Shown here in pieces: positions 1 through 12,475 of a stretch of 64,000 nt of DNA. The translations under genes were made by a program, and so were the position numbers. Position 1 is the stretch's first letter, and each line of letters opens with the position of its first letter. This DNA is from Elmis aenea (taxonomy: Eukaryota; Arthropoda; Insecta; Coleoptera; Elmidae), in the NCBI GenBank assembly GCA_947652605.1, contig OX393576.1, forward strand, positions 64,642,966 to 64,706,965, read 5' to 3'. The notes below the pieces were generated by a model. It made no database searches. It saw nothing but the letters and a program-made list of their open reading frames with translations, and had not been told where the DNA came from.

Positions 1-1195
1 GCTGCTAACGAAATTAGAACACTATGGTATACGAGGGACCGCCCATAACCTTATAAAATCTTATCTCTCGGAAAGAAATCAATATATTGCTGAAAAAGAC
101 TCGTCAGGTAGATTTCTATAATCTAACAAAAAGAAAATCAAAAAAGGAGTCCCGCAAGGATCAATCTTAGGCTCCCTCTTAAACAGACTGTACACTAATG
201 ATCTTCCAGATTTTGCCAAAACTTCCCTTACACAATTTGCCGATGACACATCTGCTATTATTAGTGACTCGGATTCCAAAAACTCTTTGGCTGTTTAGGC
301 TAACTCCAACATTGTTTGACATTAAACAATTTAACCTTGAACGTCAATAAAACTCAAGTTGTAAAATGTTCACAAAATAAAATAACCTCCGACTTAAAAC
401 TAACAAAATAATTCCACAACTATAAATCTTGTAAATAAAATATAATTTCTTGGTTTAGGTATGTATTGACTCTAGACTGGACTGGTCTAGTCATACCACA
501 TCGAACGCCTGTCACAAAGCCTGTCACGGTATCCTTTCGCACTAAAAAACCTAAACAAATTGGTCAATACAAACGCGGCCAAAACTGCATATCATGCATA
601 TGTTGAATCTAGATTACGCTATGCTGTAATTTTTTGGGGTAACGCTAGTGACTCTGAACGCCTCTTTATTATACAAAAGCGATGTAAGTATAAGAACTAT
701 TTTTGGTCTAAACTACCGAGATCACTGTAAAGACACTTTTCGTGACAAAGAAATATTAACCTTTTACGGCCTATTCATTCTCGAAGCTATCCTATTCGTA
801 AAAAACAAAGTTGATCTGTTTGAAGATAATATAAGAAACCATGCAGCCAATACCCGACATGAAAAAACTAAAGCCCGAGTGCTTCAAATATACCTATCTT
901 CAAAAAAATGTTGCCTGCACAATTATTGCTATATATAACAAATTTAACACATCACCTGAGAGTATAAAAAATCTTCCCACCTACGACTTTAAAAAAAGAT
1001 TAAGAAATGTTCCAATTTCTAAAGCTTTCTATGGAGTTAGTGAATACATAAGGGATGCTTCCTTTAAAAACTCTTAAGTAAACATAATTTTGTGTGTATA
1101 TATGTGTGTTATTATTATTGTGACATGTTATTCGCCTTTTTGGATATTTAGATGAAATAAAAATTCTTATTATTTTTTTAAAATCAGTAAAAAAG
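1..1195 (+). mobile_element. Decayed Jockey/CR1-type non-LTR retrotransposon, 3' part
   Basis: On the + strand the first ~300 bases read as reverse transcriptase core: an LEHYGIRG-like block, then GVPQGSILG, then QFADDTSA, the catalytic-loop motif with two Asp. Several stops and frameshifts follow. Bases 570-1077 give the usual C-terminal tail (YAVIFWGNASDSERLFIIQKR, then NYRDHCKDTFRDKEILTF) across at least three frames. The tail ends at an AT-rich 3' end near 1190. The element starts before the window. It is a dead copy; the exact clade is uncertain, as Jockey, CR1 and I elements share these motifs. Confidence 0.85.
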
Positions 1196-2960
1196 CAATG
1201 AAGTTGGTCTCATTTATAAGCGTTTGTTTAAAATTGCACGAATTTCGGATATATTGTATTTTCACATGACTTGAAATACAAAAGAACCCTCTTAAGTATA
1301 CTTTTGAAGTATATAATGCATCTCCAACGTGCATAACTTCAAAAGGATAATTTTAAAACACAGGAACAGACTGAATCATTTAGTCCTAAATATTCTGCTT
1401 TCATCGAATCGTAACGCAATGTTAAAGGTTAGTATCGAACATTGAAAATCTTTACAGCCTATGTAAATGACCTCCGTTAATAATGACCGTAGAAAAAAAG
1501 TCGTGATAACTAACTAGGGTCCGCGAAAGAATGGATAGACGGACATCGATTTGAAGAGTGATGACCGGGCGACAGTGATATCGAATATCGGCCGAGACGA
1601 GAATTGCAGCCCAAGGAACAACCTACGAACTCTTTATTTTGTTTTCCGTCTCCGTTTGTTGACTTTACCTTTGTTCTCTAGGAATCCACAAACTAACCGG
1701 GACGCAATAAAAATTTACAGAGCGCTATGTTTGTGCAAACGTTTGCATAAATACAAATAAGTCCAGAAAATTTGAAAAGCCCTCATAACATTAAAATAAT
1801 ATGATGACTAACTTTAGCAAAATCAGGTTTTCTTGTTTTGGATATGTAATCAATGGTCTAGAAATGAATTTATCAGTGTAATTTATACCGGGTGTATATA
1901 AAGTATTAGACAATTGTGCCTTGTATAATTCTATGTCGAAAATCGTTTCACAATTCGCTTTAAATATGAGTCGATTTTAGTAACAATCATTTATCATTTT
2001 CAATAAAGGATCTCTTGAAGACATGCTAGACCAGTTACAAGTTCGGAGAACACAATGGGCACCTTGGCTGTAGGAACAATTGTAGCCATTTGTAAATAAA
2101 AAACAAAAACGTTAATACATAAAATTGTATCACTACTGAAAATATTATACTATGATTAGCTCATGAGGGTTGCAACAACAATCTTAAATAATTAATAATG
2201 GCTGTATAAGAGCAAGCCACTCACTGAAACTAGATTGTTTCTTAGCATAAATACAAACAATATCAAACTTGGTCCATCCTTTACTTTAAAATACATTTTG
2301 TTTGTTGAGCTTTTGTCCTATTCATAACTTTTGATACATATAGATTTGTTTTGTCAATGTTACCTTTGTATTGAGTTCAAACCAAACGTTCTCACAATAT
2401 TTCAAACTTTCAAACATATACTTCCTATTAAACTTTAGAGCAGAAACTCTAAGACGGAAGGAAATACTATGAATTTATGAACTTGGGAGAAAGACATTCA
2501 GAAAATTAATGGCGGTATAAATAAATTTAAATTGTGCTGTGAAATTACTGCATCACCTTGACTGTAAGAAAAGGGAGAATATGCAAGATGCCAAATAATC
2601 TAGTATAAACATTATTATACTGAAAAATAAAATTTAATTTTGATCCTATGCCGTTTCTTTCATAGACAGGCTGCGAAATTTTGGCGCTCACCTCGTCAAT
2701 AAACAGTCCTACAGGCTTCAAAGAATAAATTAAATTATTCGATACAACAATTTGTCTATTTTTTTAACAAAAAAGCCAGTGACCATTTTCCTACGCATAA
2801 CAGATTGCTTTAAATCAACATGAAGATATTTATCTCAATACCTTATATTTCAACTTATAGTAACAACCACAGTGAAAAACTTACAGTACCATTTCATCCT
2901 AATAACAAAGATTTGTTTACTAAACTTGGAATAGCTTCCGATATAATAATTTTATATATG
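1196..2960. other. Non-coding stretch, no feature recognised
   Basis: AT-rich sequence with no convincing exon. Bases 1500-1700 are noticeably richer in CpG than the surroundings and carry a 69-codon open frame, but I cannot match it to any family or see good splice context. It could be a promoter or 5' exon of an unrecognised gene, or relic repeat. Confidence 0.4.
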
Positions 2961-2968
2961 GTCTTGAC

Positions 2969-3136
2969 CAGGCTCTATCAGAGGGGGGCAAATACCCCAG
3001 GCCTTACAATTTTAGGGGGCCTCATACAAATTTAGGGGAGTCAACAGTGTGAACCGGGATGGAACAATTCAAGAAAGCGAGGACCTTTTTTTTACTCAAG
3101 CTGCCCCGGGCCTCGTGTTTTCTCTGAAAGACCCTG
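2969..3136. mobile_element. hAT-type MITE, 168 bp
   Basis: The element starts CAGGCTCT and ends AGACCCTG, so the ends are inverted repeats with one mismatch. It is flanked by a perfect 8-bp target duplication GTCTTGAC (2961-2968 and 3137-3144). The 8-bp duplication and CAGGG-like ends are hAT hallmarks. It has no coding capacity. Confidence 0.85.
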
Positions 3137-3144
3137 GTCTTGAC

Positions 3145-5328
3145 AATCATTCCCAATAAATTTATCGAAAGAATTTATAAAGCAATTTGTTGTTAAAAGT
3201 ATTGGATTTAGATACGACGAGCTACATTGAGGTAGAAAGAAGTTGGTAGCATTTTTGTGTGTTGATGTATTATGTATTAAACCACATCTAGAAAATAGTA
3301 ATAACTGAAATTTAATTTGATGTTTCAATTATACTGTTGGGAGTCCTCAACGAATCCTTTGGCAACGTTTACTAACATGCGCGAATGTTGCCAAGATCTT
3401 TTAATTTTTAAATATAATCTGTTGCTTTCTATAGGCTTGTTGCATCGTTACAAAGAAAACCATAGATCCTGATAGGTAAAGTGCATACGAACTGATTCAA
3501 ATGAGAGGTGTTTATTAGGAATACACCATACGTTTAAATTCGACAGAGCTCCTAAATTTTGTGCAAATAGCAATATAAATATATATAAATAACCGATATC
3601 TGCGACTATTTTAATGGAAAAAAAAAATTATCTGCAAATTTGACAATTCTGATTTTGCTACATCTTTTTATTTGTTCAAATTTAAAAATTTACTGTAGCA
3701 ACTTTTCTGTGGCAATATTAAATTTTGCATTTAATAATTTTATCAACTGTTTGCATGTTGATTCAATTTTTTTACCATTTAATTTCAAATTTGATTTTCG
3801 AACGATTCAAAAATTTTTAACTAGAGCAAATACCTTAAAAATACTTACGTTATTTATAGCTTTAATAATGCTCTTAAATCATTTAAATAACGATTTTAAA
3901 ATTGTCATGATAAATATAAGGAAATACCTAAATTATTTACTTTATGTACTTATTTCGATAATTCATATACTATATACGACATCTAGTAGATATGTTTTCT
4001 ACTTCTATTGTTTTGAACAGGAGTACATGAAATAACAAGATGTTGTTAAATGCATCTATGTATAATGAATACAACTCTTACTTCTGTTGTGTCAAAAAGA
4101 GATAACTATTGCCTTGTGTTTTTGAATAAGCTAAAAATATACAAAATAAACGCCAATTTTACAAAACTTCTGATACTCCATCTATCTTCTTCTAGCTTGT
4201 TAAGTTTGTTGCGTACATTTCATGCGCGTAACTTTTGCAAATTTTATTATTTCAATCATAACAGCTGATCTCGAGTGATTTAAATAAGTTTAATTTTTGC
4301 CCTCATAACAACATTTAGGGCAAAATAAATAATACATGTCCATTAATCTTGGATAATTTCTCAATAAATGCAAAATGCAAAGCCCAAATTGAAAAAAAGT
4401 TCAGCATCTCGAAAAACGCGGTAATTTCAAAATTGTACTACTACTTATTTCCTAAAGTGTGTTTTAATTTGAAAAATGTCACTTTCCTGTGAAATTTAGC
4501 GTTGTTTTAAAGTTTTAGTCAAGGATATATGATGTGAATATGAAATTTGACCAAAATTACGTTACGAAATCATTCAATATTCTAAAGTAACTTTTTTACA
4601 TTTAATTTGTTCAATTAATACAATTATGATTTTAAAAAAAAACATATAGAAAAAAGTTAGGACTGCACTGCATTCAATTTTTCATTAACATTTGTTAGTC
4701 ATGATGCGAATGATCTGAAGATAATTAATTGTTATTTAAGGTGTAAATAATGTGTTTAAAGTTTTAAGCCAATTACTCTGGTTCAAACATATTTAACTTT
4801 TCGGGAAAAAAATGCCTAGGACAAAGTGTTAATACTTTTTCATTTTTTGTGAAAATTTTAAAATCATTTGAAAATATAATGGAAAGAAATAATCGTAACA
4901 GGAAAATGGCTAAAAGTTGCAATGTTGACCATTTAAATAATTAATTAAGAAGGAAAACATCAAGAGCAGAACACAAAAAAGCGGAAAAATAATAAACAGA
5001 TTTGAAACAAAGGGTTGTCGATGCTGATTTCTTTAAAATATTGGCTTCAGGTAGTGCTAATTAAGAGACACTTAACACCTGACTAACTACTCGTAGTATG
5101 CTGGTGGAAAACAGAATAGATAGAGCTACAACATATTGATTTTATACCTCCTACCAGTCACCCCAGACGTGAACTAATGGTTATGTACCCCACTTTATCT
5201 ACTTGCTTTTTATGTTTTCCTCGTTTTCCACAGAGTACGTTACTTAAGTAACATCGAATTTTCTTCTTAATGGTATTGTTTTTGTTACCAAGGTGTACGT
5301 TACAAACACCACCGATTTTTTCTCACAA
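3145..5328. other. AT-rich intergenic region upstream of the IQ-motif gene
   Basis: No gene is recognised. Open frames of 131 and 72 codons (3640-4268) exist, but their composition (Ile, Leu, Asn, Phe, Lys) is what very AT-rich DNA gives by chance. Two possible splice acceptors lie close upstream of the next gene, ending near 5234 (TTTTCCACAG) and 5292, so it may have an unrecognised 5' exon. Confidence 0.4.
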
Positions 5329-5865
5329 ATGGAACATATTTTAGTTTCCCAGACACACGCTGCAATAATTATTCAAAGACATTTTCGTTTGCACTTGAAA
5401 AATAAGATGAAACGTAATAACGAATTTAAAAACAAATGCGCAATTTCTGAAATTAATAAATTGAGTGTTTCTAAAGGAGCCAGCCCCAATAATCATGATT
5501 TGTAAGTAAATAATGTGTCAATTAACATAAATTTTTAATGGTTTTATTTCTACAGATGGAAAACCAAGAAAAATAAGAACGATTTAAATATAGATCACCT
5601 TTATTCTGAAACCAAGTTCGTCTACAGTCAAATAAATTGCTATTATAGATTAAAAATCCAACAGAAAGATAAAAACAAACATGTCAAGCAATTATTATCC
5701 AATATGGACAATGTTATAGCCACTTTAAAAAATGTAACATTAAAATCTGTGCATGATTCGACGGAAAATGTTTTTCCTGAAAATAACTTTGCATTGCAAA
5801 GGCATGAGGAAGAAATACACAAAACGAAATTGAAATGGTGGGAAAAATTAAATTTAGAAATATAA
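5329..5865 (+). CDS. Small IQ-motif protein, two exons, unassigned family
   Basis: The model is exon 1 at 5329-5501 and exon 2 at 5556-5865, with a 54-bp intron (GTAAGT donor, TTTCTACAG acceptor). The phase-2 junction keeps frame and gives 160 residues. Residues ~10-24 hold an IQ calmodulin-binding motif (AAIIIQRHFRLHLKNK, fitting IQxxxRxxxxK). The rest is Lys/Asn-rich and probably helical, ending KLKWWEKLNLEI. AATAAA signals follow from about 5893. The start is the first ATG in frame; the frame stays open upstream to 5293, so a further 5' exon is possible. It lies on the same strand as Hem, ~750 bp upstream. I do not recognise the family. IQ motifs usually bind calmodulin or myosin light chains (family knowledge); any role here is unknown. 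Confidence 0.6.
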
Positions 5866-6620
5866 TCAACAAAAAAATGTTTTTTAAAACGATAATAAAT
5901 ATTTAGATGTTTCAAAATAAAATGCTACACGTTTTTTATGCTAATTTTGTAAAGTTTCAAGCAGTGATAAATTTATTTAATTATTTGTTATGACATTAAA
6001 ATTTTATGGAAAAAATTGTTGATAAGTGATAGAGTATTATTTTTCTATTTATTCGTTATATTATAGTAGTTTTGAAGTTTGATGATATTGTAAATTTTAT
6101 ATTTACTTATATTAGTTATGCTTGTGTATTATTATTCAAGGTATTGTATAGAATTAAAGCTGCTTTGTAAAAAGATTTGTTGTTTTATTGTACTTTTGCG
6201 AATCTTAACTGAGAGTTTACATTTTTAATAAATATACGTATGTATGTTTAGCACTCAAAAATTTGTAATAAATTGAAAAAACCGCAAGGACCAATCAAAA
6301 CGTAGCGTTATTACAGAAAACTGTAAAACCGATGACTCAGTAAACTGATTATTTTGGTGTGTTTTGATTAAATTAAAATTAATATACTGAAGATAAGAGC
6401 AAAGAAAAACACTGCCACTTGACTGTATTTAACAAATAACTTTTTTAAGTACTGCTTTATAGATATTATCATGCAATTAATATAAACATTTTAAAGTCGT
6501 AACCTATCTTCTTTACAACTGGTAAGTTTTTCCTTTTTTTAATGGTTTTAAGCATTATTTGTGAGTATTTTTATAAGGCTGCATGTTGTTTTAGAAGTCA
6601 TTAACGTGAATACGTTGAAC
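5866..6620 (+). other. Intergenic region and 5' leader of Hem
   Basis: It holds the 3' end of the IQ-motif gene and the presumed Hem promoter and leader. A good donor (CTG/GTAAGTTT, intron from 6522) and acceptor (TTGTTTTAG, intron to 6594) suggest a 73-bp intron in the 5' UTR, with the Hem ATG 26 bases into the next exon. No promoter element can be assigned with confidence. Confidence 0.45.
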
Positions 6621-9600
6621 ATGGCTCGACAAATTGGACTAAGTGAGCGTAAGCTTGCAGAAAAGTTGATTATACTGAACGATCGAGGTATTGGAATGCT
6701 CACACGGATATACAACATTAAAAAAGCTTGTGGGGATGCCAAATCGAAGCCAGGATTTCTCTCAGATAAAACTCTCGAATCATCAATTAAAAATATAGTG
6801 CGTAGATTCCCGAATATTGACATTAAAAGTTTACAGCCGTTACATCCTATTCGAAATGAGATAATAAAATCATTATCACTGTATTATTATACATTTGTGG
6901 ACTTACTAGATTTTAAGGATAATGTATGTGAACTTTTAACTAGTATGGATGCATGGCAGATACAATTAGATTTATCTGTAAATTTCGAAATGACTAAAAC
7001 GTATTTGGAATTAGTTGTGACCTACGTGTCACTAATGATTTTGTTGTCACGTGTTGAAGACCGTAAAGCAGTGTTGGGGTTGTTTAATGCTGCCCACGAA
7101 ATGGTTCACAACCAGAACGATTCAAGTTTTCCGCGTTTAGGCAGCATGATTATTGATTACGATCTTCCACTGAAGAAACTCTCTGAAGAATTCGTACCGC
7201 ACTCAAAACTGCTGCTAAGTGCCTTACATTCTTTGCTGCCAGTCTTTCCAGCTCGTAATGTGTCGGCCGATCAATGGCGCTCAGATTTGAAGCTTAGTTT
7301 AGTCGGCAATCCGGGTCAATTACTGAAACCGATTATATCAGATCGCATTTCTTGTGAATACTTATCGCTCGAGAACATGGAGCGTTGGGTTATATTCGGT
7401 ACTGTTTTATGTCATCAGTGTCTGCAGCAAGACCAGTTCAATAAAATGTGGTTGAATGCACTTGAATCGTCATGGGTTATACCATTATTCCGCGATGAAG
7501 TTGTGTATATTCATTCTTATGTACAAGCATTTTTTGAAACCCTTAAAAGCTATGGTAAGCGGGTATCAGAAGTTAAAGATTGCTACACTCAAGCCGTACA
7601 AAAGGCCGGGTATCGACATCGCGAACGGAGGAAGTTTTTAAGGACATCGTTGAAAGAATTAGGTTTGATTATAACTGACCAACCGGGGTTGTTGGGGCCG
7701 AAGGCTCTAATGGTTTTCATGGGGCTGTGTTACGCAAGAGATGAGGTTTATTGGTTATTAAGACACAATGATAATCCTCCACAGCAAAAAAGCAAGGGTA
7801 AGTCTGCAGAAGATCTCGTTGATCGACAGTTACCAGAGTTACTCTTTCACATGGAAGAACTTCGCGTGTTAGTTCGCAAGTACAGCCAAGTAATGCAGCG
7901 ATATTATGTGCAATATTTATCGGGTTTTGATGCTGTCGCGTTGAAGCACATGATGCAAAAACTCCAAGTTTGCCCTGAAGATGAGAGCATAATTCTTTCT
8001 TCGTTGTATAACACGATAGCTAGTCTCTCAGTGAAACAAGTCGAAGATAACGAGGTGTTTGATTTTATAGCATTCCGTTTGGATTGGTTTCGTCTGCAAG
8101 CGTTCATGTCGACAGGCAAATCCCCCATGTCGATTATGGATAACGACAACAGGGATCTAGCCGGTTTCCTCGATACGGTGCAATTTCATACGAGGATGGT
8201 CGATCATTTAGACGATATTTTAACGGAAACCTCAGACTTGTCGATCTTCTGTTTTTACAGCAAAATTTACGAGGACCAATTCCATATGTGTCTGGAGTTC
8301 CCCGCGCAAAACAGGTACATCACGGCCTTTCCATCGATCTGCGGCCACTTCCAAAACTGCACTCATGAGCTTTGCCCCGAGGAAAGACACCACATTCGCG
8401 AGCGAAGCTTATCGGTCGTTAATATGTTTTTGGACGAGATGGCCAAAGAAGCGAAAAACATAATTACGGCGATCTGCGACGAGCAGTGCAAGTTAAGCGA
8501 CAAACTGCTACCAAAGTATTGTGCAATATACATTTCCCAACAAATGAACAGGAAGAAGAAGGACAAAAATAAGAAAAATGTCATCGAAATTGAAAAACCC
8601 GGAAAGGAAAGTTACCGAAAAACTAGGGAACTCTTGACGACTATGGATAAACTCCACATGGCTCTCACGGAATTATGTTACGCCATCAACTACTTCGCTA
8701 CCATTAACGTTTGGGAATACACATTTGCCCCACGCGAATATTTATATCAGCACTTGGAAAATCGCTTTGCACGAGCGTTAGTAGGTATGGTCATGCACAA
8801 CGCAGACACGAACGAAATCGCAAAGCCATCAGAACTACTAGTGAGTGTACGAGCCTACATGAACGTTCTGCAAACAGTCGAGAATTACGTGCACATCGAT
8901 ATCACCAGGGTATTTAACAACTGCTTGCTTCAACAAACGCAAACAGTAGACAGTCACGGAGATAAAACAATTGCAGCTCTGTACACTCAGTGGTACTCTG
9001 AAGTCTTGCTACGTCGTGTCAGTGCAGGAAATATTTGTTTTTCCATGAATCAACGCGCTTTCGTCAGTTTAACAGCCGAAGGTACTATTCCGTTCAATCC
9101 CGAGGAGTTTTCAGACATAAACGAGTTGAGAGCTTTAGCCGAATTGATCGGACCATACGGCATGAAGTTACTGAATGAAACGTTAATGTGGCACATAGCT
9201 AGTCAAGTACAGGAACTGAAAAAACTAGCGGAGACTAATAAGGAAGCTTTGATATCGTTGCGAACCAATTTCGATAAACCGGAGATCATGAAGGAGCAGT
9301 TCAAAAAGTTATCGAACGTAGAAAACGTCTTACAGAGAATGACGATCATCGGAGTGATCTTAAGTTTTCGTAATCTAGCCCAATCGTGTGTAACGGACGT
9401 TTTAGAGGAAAGGATACCGTTTCTTTTAAGTTCCATTATCGATTTCCGGCATCATTTACCGAGTGGTGATCCGATGAAAATCGTCAGTGAAATGACATCG
9501 GCTGCTGGAATAGCGTGTAAAGTCGATCCAACTTTAACGAATGCTTTAAGACTGCAAAAACCAGAAATAGACAATGAGGAGCACCTGCAAGTGTGTCTTC

Positions 9601-9992
9601 TAATGGTCTTTGTCGCTGTGTCCATTCCAAAATTGGCTAAATCCGAAGGGTCGTTTTACAGGGCTTCGCTCGAGGGCCACGCGAATAACATCCATTGCAT
9701 GGCTCTGGCAATCAATAATATATTCGGAGCTTTATTCACGATTTGTGGTAAGAACGATATCGAAGACCGCATGAAAGAATTCCTCGCGCTCGCCTCCTCG
9801 AGCTTATTGAGATTGGGACAGGAAGCTGATAAAGAGGCAATTAAAAATCGAGAATCGGTTTATTTGTTGCTGGACTTGATTGTCCAGGAATCACCGTTCT
9901 TGACCATGGATCTTTTGGAATCGTGTTTTCCGTATGCATTAGTTCGTAATGCATACCACGCTGTGTTTAAACAAGAAAATGCCATGACGTAA
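6621..9992 (+). CDS. Hem: Hem/NCKAP1, WAVE regulatory complex subunit
   Basis: The 1123-residue protein is close to the ~1120-1130 residues usual for NCKAP1/Hem. It opens with the conserved [20 protein letters not shown] block and keeps family-like sequence to the end. The open frame begins 20 codons earlier without an ATG, so the Met at 6621 is the start. NCKAP1 pairs with CYFIP/Sra-1 and, with Abi, HSPC300 and WAVE/SCAR, holds the actin nucleation promoter inactive until Rac signals at the membrane (family knowledge). It has no enzymatic motif and is expected to be an all-helical scaffold. The coding region has no intron over 3.4 kb. There are no stops or frameshifts, and the 3' half is richer in GC at third positions than the first, so it looks like a working gene, not a dead retrocopy. 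Confidence 0.96.
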   Translation: MARQIGLSERKLAEKLIILNDRGIGMLTRIYNIKKACGDAKSKPGFLSDKTLESSIKNIVRRFPNIDIKSLQPLHPIRNEIIKSLSLYYYTFVDLLDFKDNVCELLTSMDAWQIQLDLSVNFEMTKTYLELVVTYVSLMILLSRVEDRKAVLGLFNAAHEMVHNQNDSSFPRLGSMIIDYDLPLKKLSEEFVPHSKLLLSALHSLLPVFPARNVSADQWRSDLKLSLVGNPGQLLKPIISDRISCEYLSLENMERWVIFGTVLCHQCLQQDQFNKMWLNALESSWVIPLFRDEVVYIHSYVQAFFETLKSYGKRVSEVKDCYTQAVQKAGYRHRERRKFLRTSLKELGLIITDQPGLLGPKALMVFMGLCYARDEVYWLLRHNDNPPQQKSKGKSAEDLVDRQLPELLFHMEELRVLVRKYSQVMQRYYVQYLSGFDAVALKHMMQKLQVCPEDESIILSSLYNTIASLSVKQVEDNEVFDFIAFRLDWFRLQAFMSTGKSPMSIMDNDNRDLAGFLDTVQFHTRMVDHLDDILTETSDLSIFCFYSKIYEDQFHMCLEFPAQNRYITAFPSICGHFQNCTHELCPEERHHIRERSLSVVNMFLDEMAKEAKNIITAICDEQCKLSDKLLPKYCAIYISQQMNRKKKDKNKKNVIEIEKPGKESYRKTRELLTTMDKLHMALTELCYAINYFATINVWEYTFAPREYLYQHLENRFARALVGMVMHNADTNEIAKPSELLVSVRAYMNVLQTVENYVHIDITRVFNNCLLQQTQTVDSHGDKTIAALYTQWYSEVLLRRVSAGNICFSMNQRAFVSLTAEGTIPFNPEEFSDINELRALAELIGPYGMKLLNETLMWHIASQVQELKKLAETNKEALISLRTNFDKPEIMKEQFKKLSNVENVLQRMTIIGVILSFRNLAQSCVTDVLEERIPFLLSSIIDFRHHLPSGDPMKIVSEMTSAAGIACKVDPTLTNALRLQKPEIDNEEHLQVCLLMVFVAVSIPKLAKSEGSFYRASLEGHANNIHCMALAINNIFGALFTICGKNDIEDRMKEFLALASSSLLRLGQEADKEAIKNRESVYLLLDLIVQESPFLTMDLLESCFPYALVRNAYHAVFKQENAMT

Positions 9993-10779
9993 ACTGCATT
10001 GTTTCATATACTACCAAGGCTTGCCGAATTTATTCCGAATAATCATGTGAGTTAATGTTAATTTATTATTGTACAACATTCGTGTTAAGATTATTTTATA
10101 ACAAAAGTATTAAAAATGTATTATTTAGATTTAAAAAATTCATGATTTTTTCATTTATTTAAAGTCATTAAGCTGTACAAAAATTTTATCACATTCTGTG
10201 CATTCTTGTGCATATTTTGCTAGCATGAAAAATTGGTGTGAGATCTGTATGTATATTTACAGATAGATTGTGTGTGTGTGTGTGTGTGCGCGTGTCAGAA
10301 CATGTATTTATATGCTTTACTTATATTTATTTAGTTTAAGAAAATGTATAAACTACCCGTAGCTTAAGAACATAGTATTTATGCAATAAATTTATGGTTT
10401 TCGATATATCTCCTAAACTATAAACAAACTGCGGATTATATTACCCAATTTATAATAAGCAAAGATGCATATTAAATTAATTGTAACTTCGTTTGTAGTG
10501 AGCTTTATATCACAACACATTTTATACCAGTTGATATCATTTATGGTGGAAACTGAAAACCAGTTTTCATTTTCGTTTATATTACTTGTCTGTTTAATTG
10601 TTAGTTTTTATACTGCTAATATTATGTATATTTTAAAATTTATATTCAATATATATTAAAAATGTTAATTTGTTTATTATTACCAGTAGTTATGGGTGGA
10701 GTAATAAATTAAAGAAGTAAAACAAAAAATGTGACCGTTTCACTTAGGCAACTAGAAAATAGTAAAAATAAACAACTGA
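9993..10779 (+). other. Hem 3' UTR and flank with TG microsatellite
   Basis: Untranslated sequence after Hem. A (TG)n run followed by CG/TG lies at about 10269-10294. A candidate polyadenylation signal CAATAAA lies at 10384-10390. A 64-codon hydrophobic frame at 10465 is AT-driven noise. Confidence 0.55.
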
Positions 10780-11977
10780 GCTAATGTTGGCAGACGACAT
10801 GGTCTTAGTCGCGAAAAAAGAAAAGAATCTGCAACATAATCTAGAAACTCTAAACCAGGAATTGGAAAAAATTGACATAAAAATAAATACAGAAAAAACT
10901 AAAACAAAGATCGTTACAACCAGGGGTTTGGAGCAGTCCAATTTTTTAATTTCTCCGCTCCATGCTCCAAATATTGATAGAAATTTTAAAATCGGTTTTT
11001 TCATTATTAAAAATTGCTTTAAAACCCAATTTTAAATTATACCTATCGGATATGTGAAAGTGGGTTAAAAGTTACAATATTTGACCCTAAGAAACAAGTG
11101 AAGTTAAATAAATGTTTGTAAGAACCAAATATTGATCTTCGAAGGTTGAAAAAATTTTAAAATGTTTTTTTTTTTAAATTTTGCATAATAAATTTTCTTT
11201 CATATATAAAAATCCTAATTTATAATAGTAAACTGGAGCAGTGGAGCAATCAAAATTATTTGCTCCAGCTCCGGGCAAAAACCCATTGCTCCACTCCTCC
11301 GTGCTCCCCTCCAAACCCCTGGTTACAACAGAGAACAAAGGACATAACATCACTTTAAATGGGCTTAGGTTGGAACAGCTAGAAAGCTATAAATATTTAG
11401 GAGTGATCATAGAGAAAAATGGGGGAATGGACAAGCAAATAAGCAAAAGGACAGGAAATGCAGAAAGAATATTTGACCAAATAAGAACAACATTTTTTGA
11501 AAATAGATAAGTCCCAAAACGAACAAAAGTGGAAGTGGTAAAAAGATACTTTTATACGAAAGTGAAACAACGTAGACACACAAATAAAAATAGTAGCCGA
11601 GTGAGTGCAGCTGAAATGAGATTTCTAAGAAAAATCCAAGGAAAAACCAAAAAAGATAGAATCAGAAACGAAACATATAGAGAACAATCAAAGATAAAAT
11701 CAGTTGAAACAAAAATACAAGAGACAGCTGGGATGGTTGGGTCACATTTATAGGATGAAGATTAACCAGAAAAGCCTATGAAGCAAGTTCACAGGGAAAA
11801 AACAAAAGAGGTAGACCGAGAAAACCCTGGCAAGACGAAGTTGAAAAAACAGCAACTGATAGAAACATCAAATGGAAAGACATAAAAAAGCTAGCACGAC
11901 AGAAAAATATGAAAAAAGTCAGCACAACACAACTCAACAGTCCTACACCTAACAGTAGAAGGACTCACGACTAAATA
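10780..11977 (+). mobile_element. Non-LTR retrotransposon remnant, RT to 3' end
   Basis: The + strand reads LADDMVLVAKKEKNL, the reverse transcriptase active-site region, up to 10920. It is interrupted by a MITE and resumes at 11330 in the matching place: NGLRLEQLESYKYLGVIIEK, then a C-terminal part with SAAEMRFLRKIQGKTKKDRI. A basic RGRPRKPWQDEVEK-like tail and a 3' end with TAAATAAATAAA follow. Several frameshifts and stops make it a dead copy. A copy of its last ~43 bases lies inverted at 35341-35383. Confidence 0.85.
10921..11321. mobile_element. hAT-type MITE, 401 bp, inserted in the retrotransposon
   Basis: The terminal inverted repeats are 13 bp and perfect: CAGGGGTTTGGAG and CTCCAAACCCCTG. 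The 8-bp target duplication GTTACAAC is perfect (10913-10920 and 11322-11329). Short GGAGCA/TGCTCC repeats lie just inside both ends, as in hAT subterminal regions. It has no transposase. Removing it and one duplication rejoins the retrotransposon frame. Confidence 0.93.
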
Positions 11978-12111
11978 AATAAAAAACCAAAGGAAACCTT
12001 ATCACTATTAACCAAAAGCTTTTGTTTGTAACTATTTAGTTTAATTTCATAAAAATAAAAAGTGTAGATGAAGGCAATTTCTGGTAAAATTACATGGAAC
12101 ACATTTTTAAC

Positions 12112-12475
12112 TATACTATCCATTTTTTTGTAGCAGGACTTTCACAGTCGATACAAAAACTTATTTTAAAGCGAATATTCCATATCAACATGGGTCCAAA
12201 AACGTTTCATTTTAGAGATACAGGGTTGAAATTTTTGAAAAAATATAGATAATTTTTAACCGTTTCCCAACCAGTAGATATATCTAAGCCAAATTTGGTA
12301 TACAGCACCACATTACAGGTTACCACAATCGGTGAAAATGTCAAGCCCCACAAGCAAACAGTGGCGGAGTTGTGGGGGTCAGTTTCAATAATTTTTATAA
12401 AAAACTAGTACGGCTCTGTTCAAAATCAAACTCGAACTGTTAGAGTCCTTCTACAAAAAAATGGACCACCCTGTA
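12112..12475. mobile_element. TACAGGGTG foldback element, degraded copy
   Basis: Its outer left arm (TAGCAGGACTTTCACAGTCG and onward) matches the element at 62722-63206. The right arm is shortened and diverged, ending GGACCACCCTGTA. It also shares the GTGGCGGAGTTGTGGGGG centre. It lies between the retrotransposon and the 3' side of kuz. Confidence 0.8.

Noticed and set aside
3640..4268. Two open frames of 131 and 72 codons, hydrophobic, on the + strand
   Set aside because: Composition is what very AT-rich DNA yields; no ATG at the first frame start, no family motif, no splice context. A chemoreceptor fragment was considered but nothing diagnostic is present.
10269..10294. (TG)n run as a regulatory element
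   Set aside because: An ordinary dinucleotide microsatellite in the Hem 3' UTR.
10465..10659. 64-codon hydrophobic frame after Hem
   Set aside because: AT-driven; lies in the 3' flank with no supporting signal.
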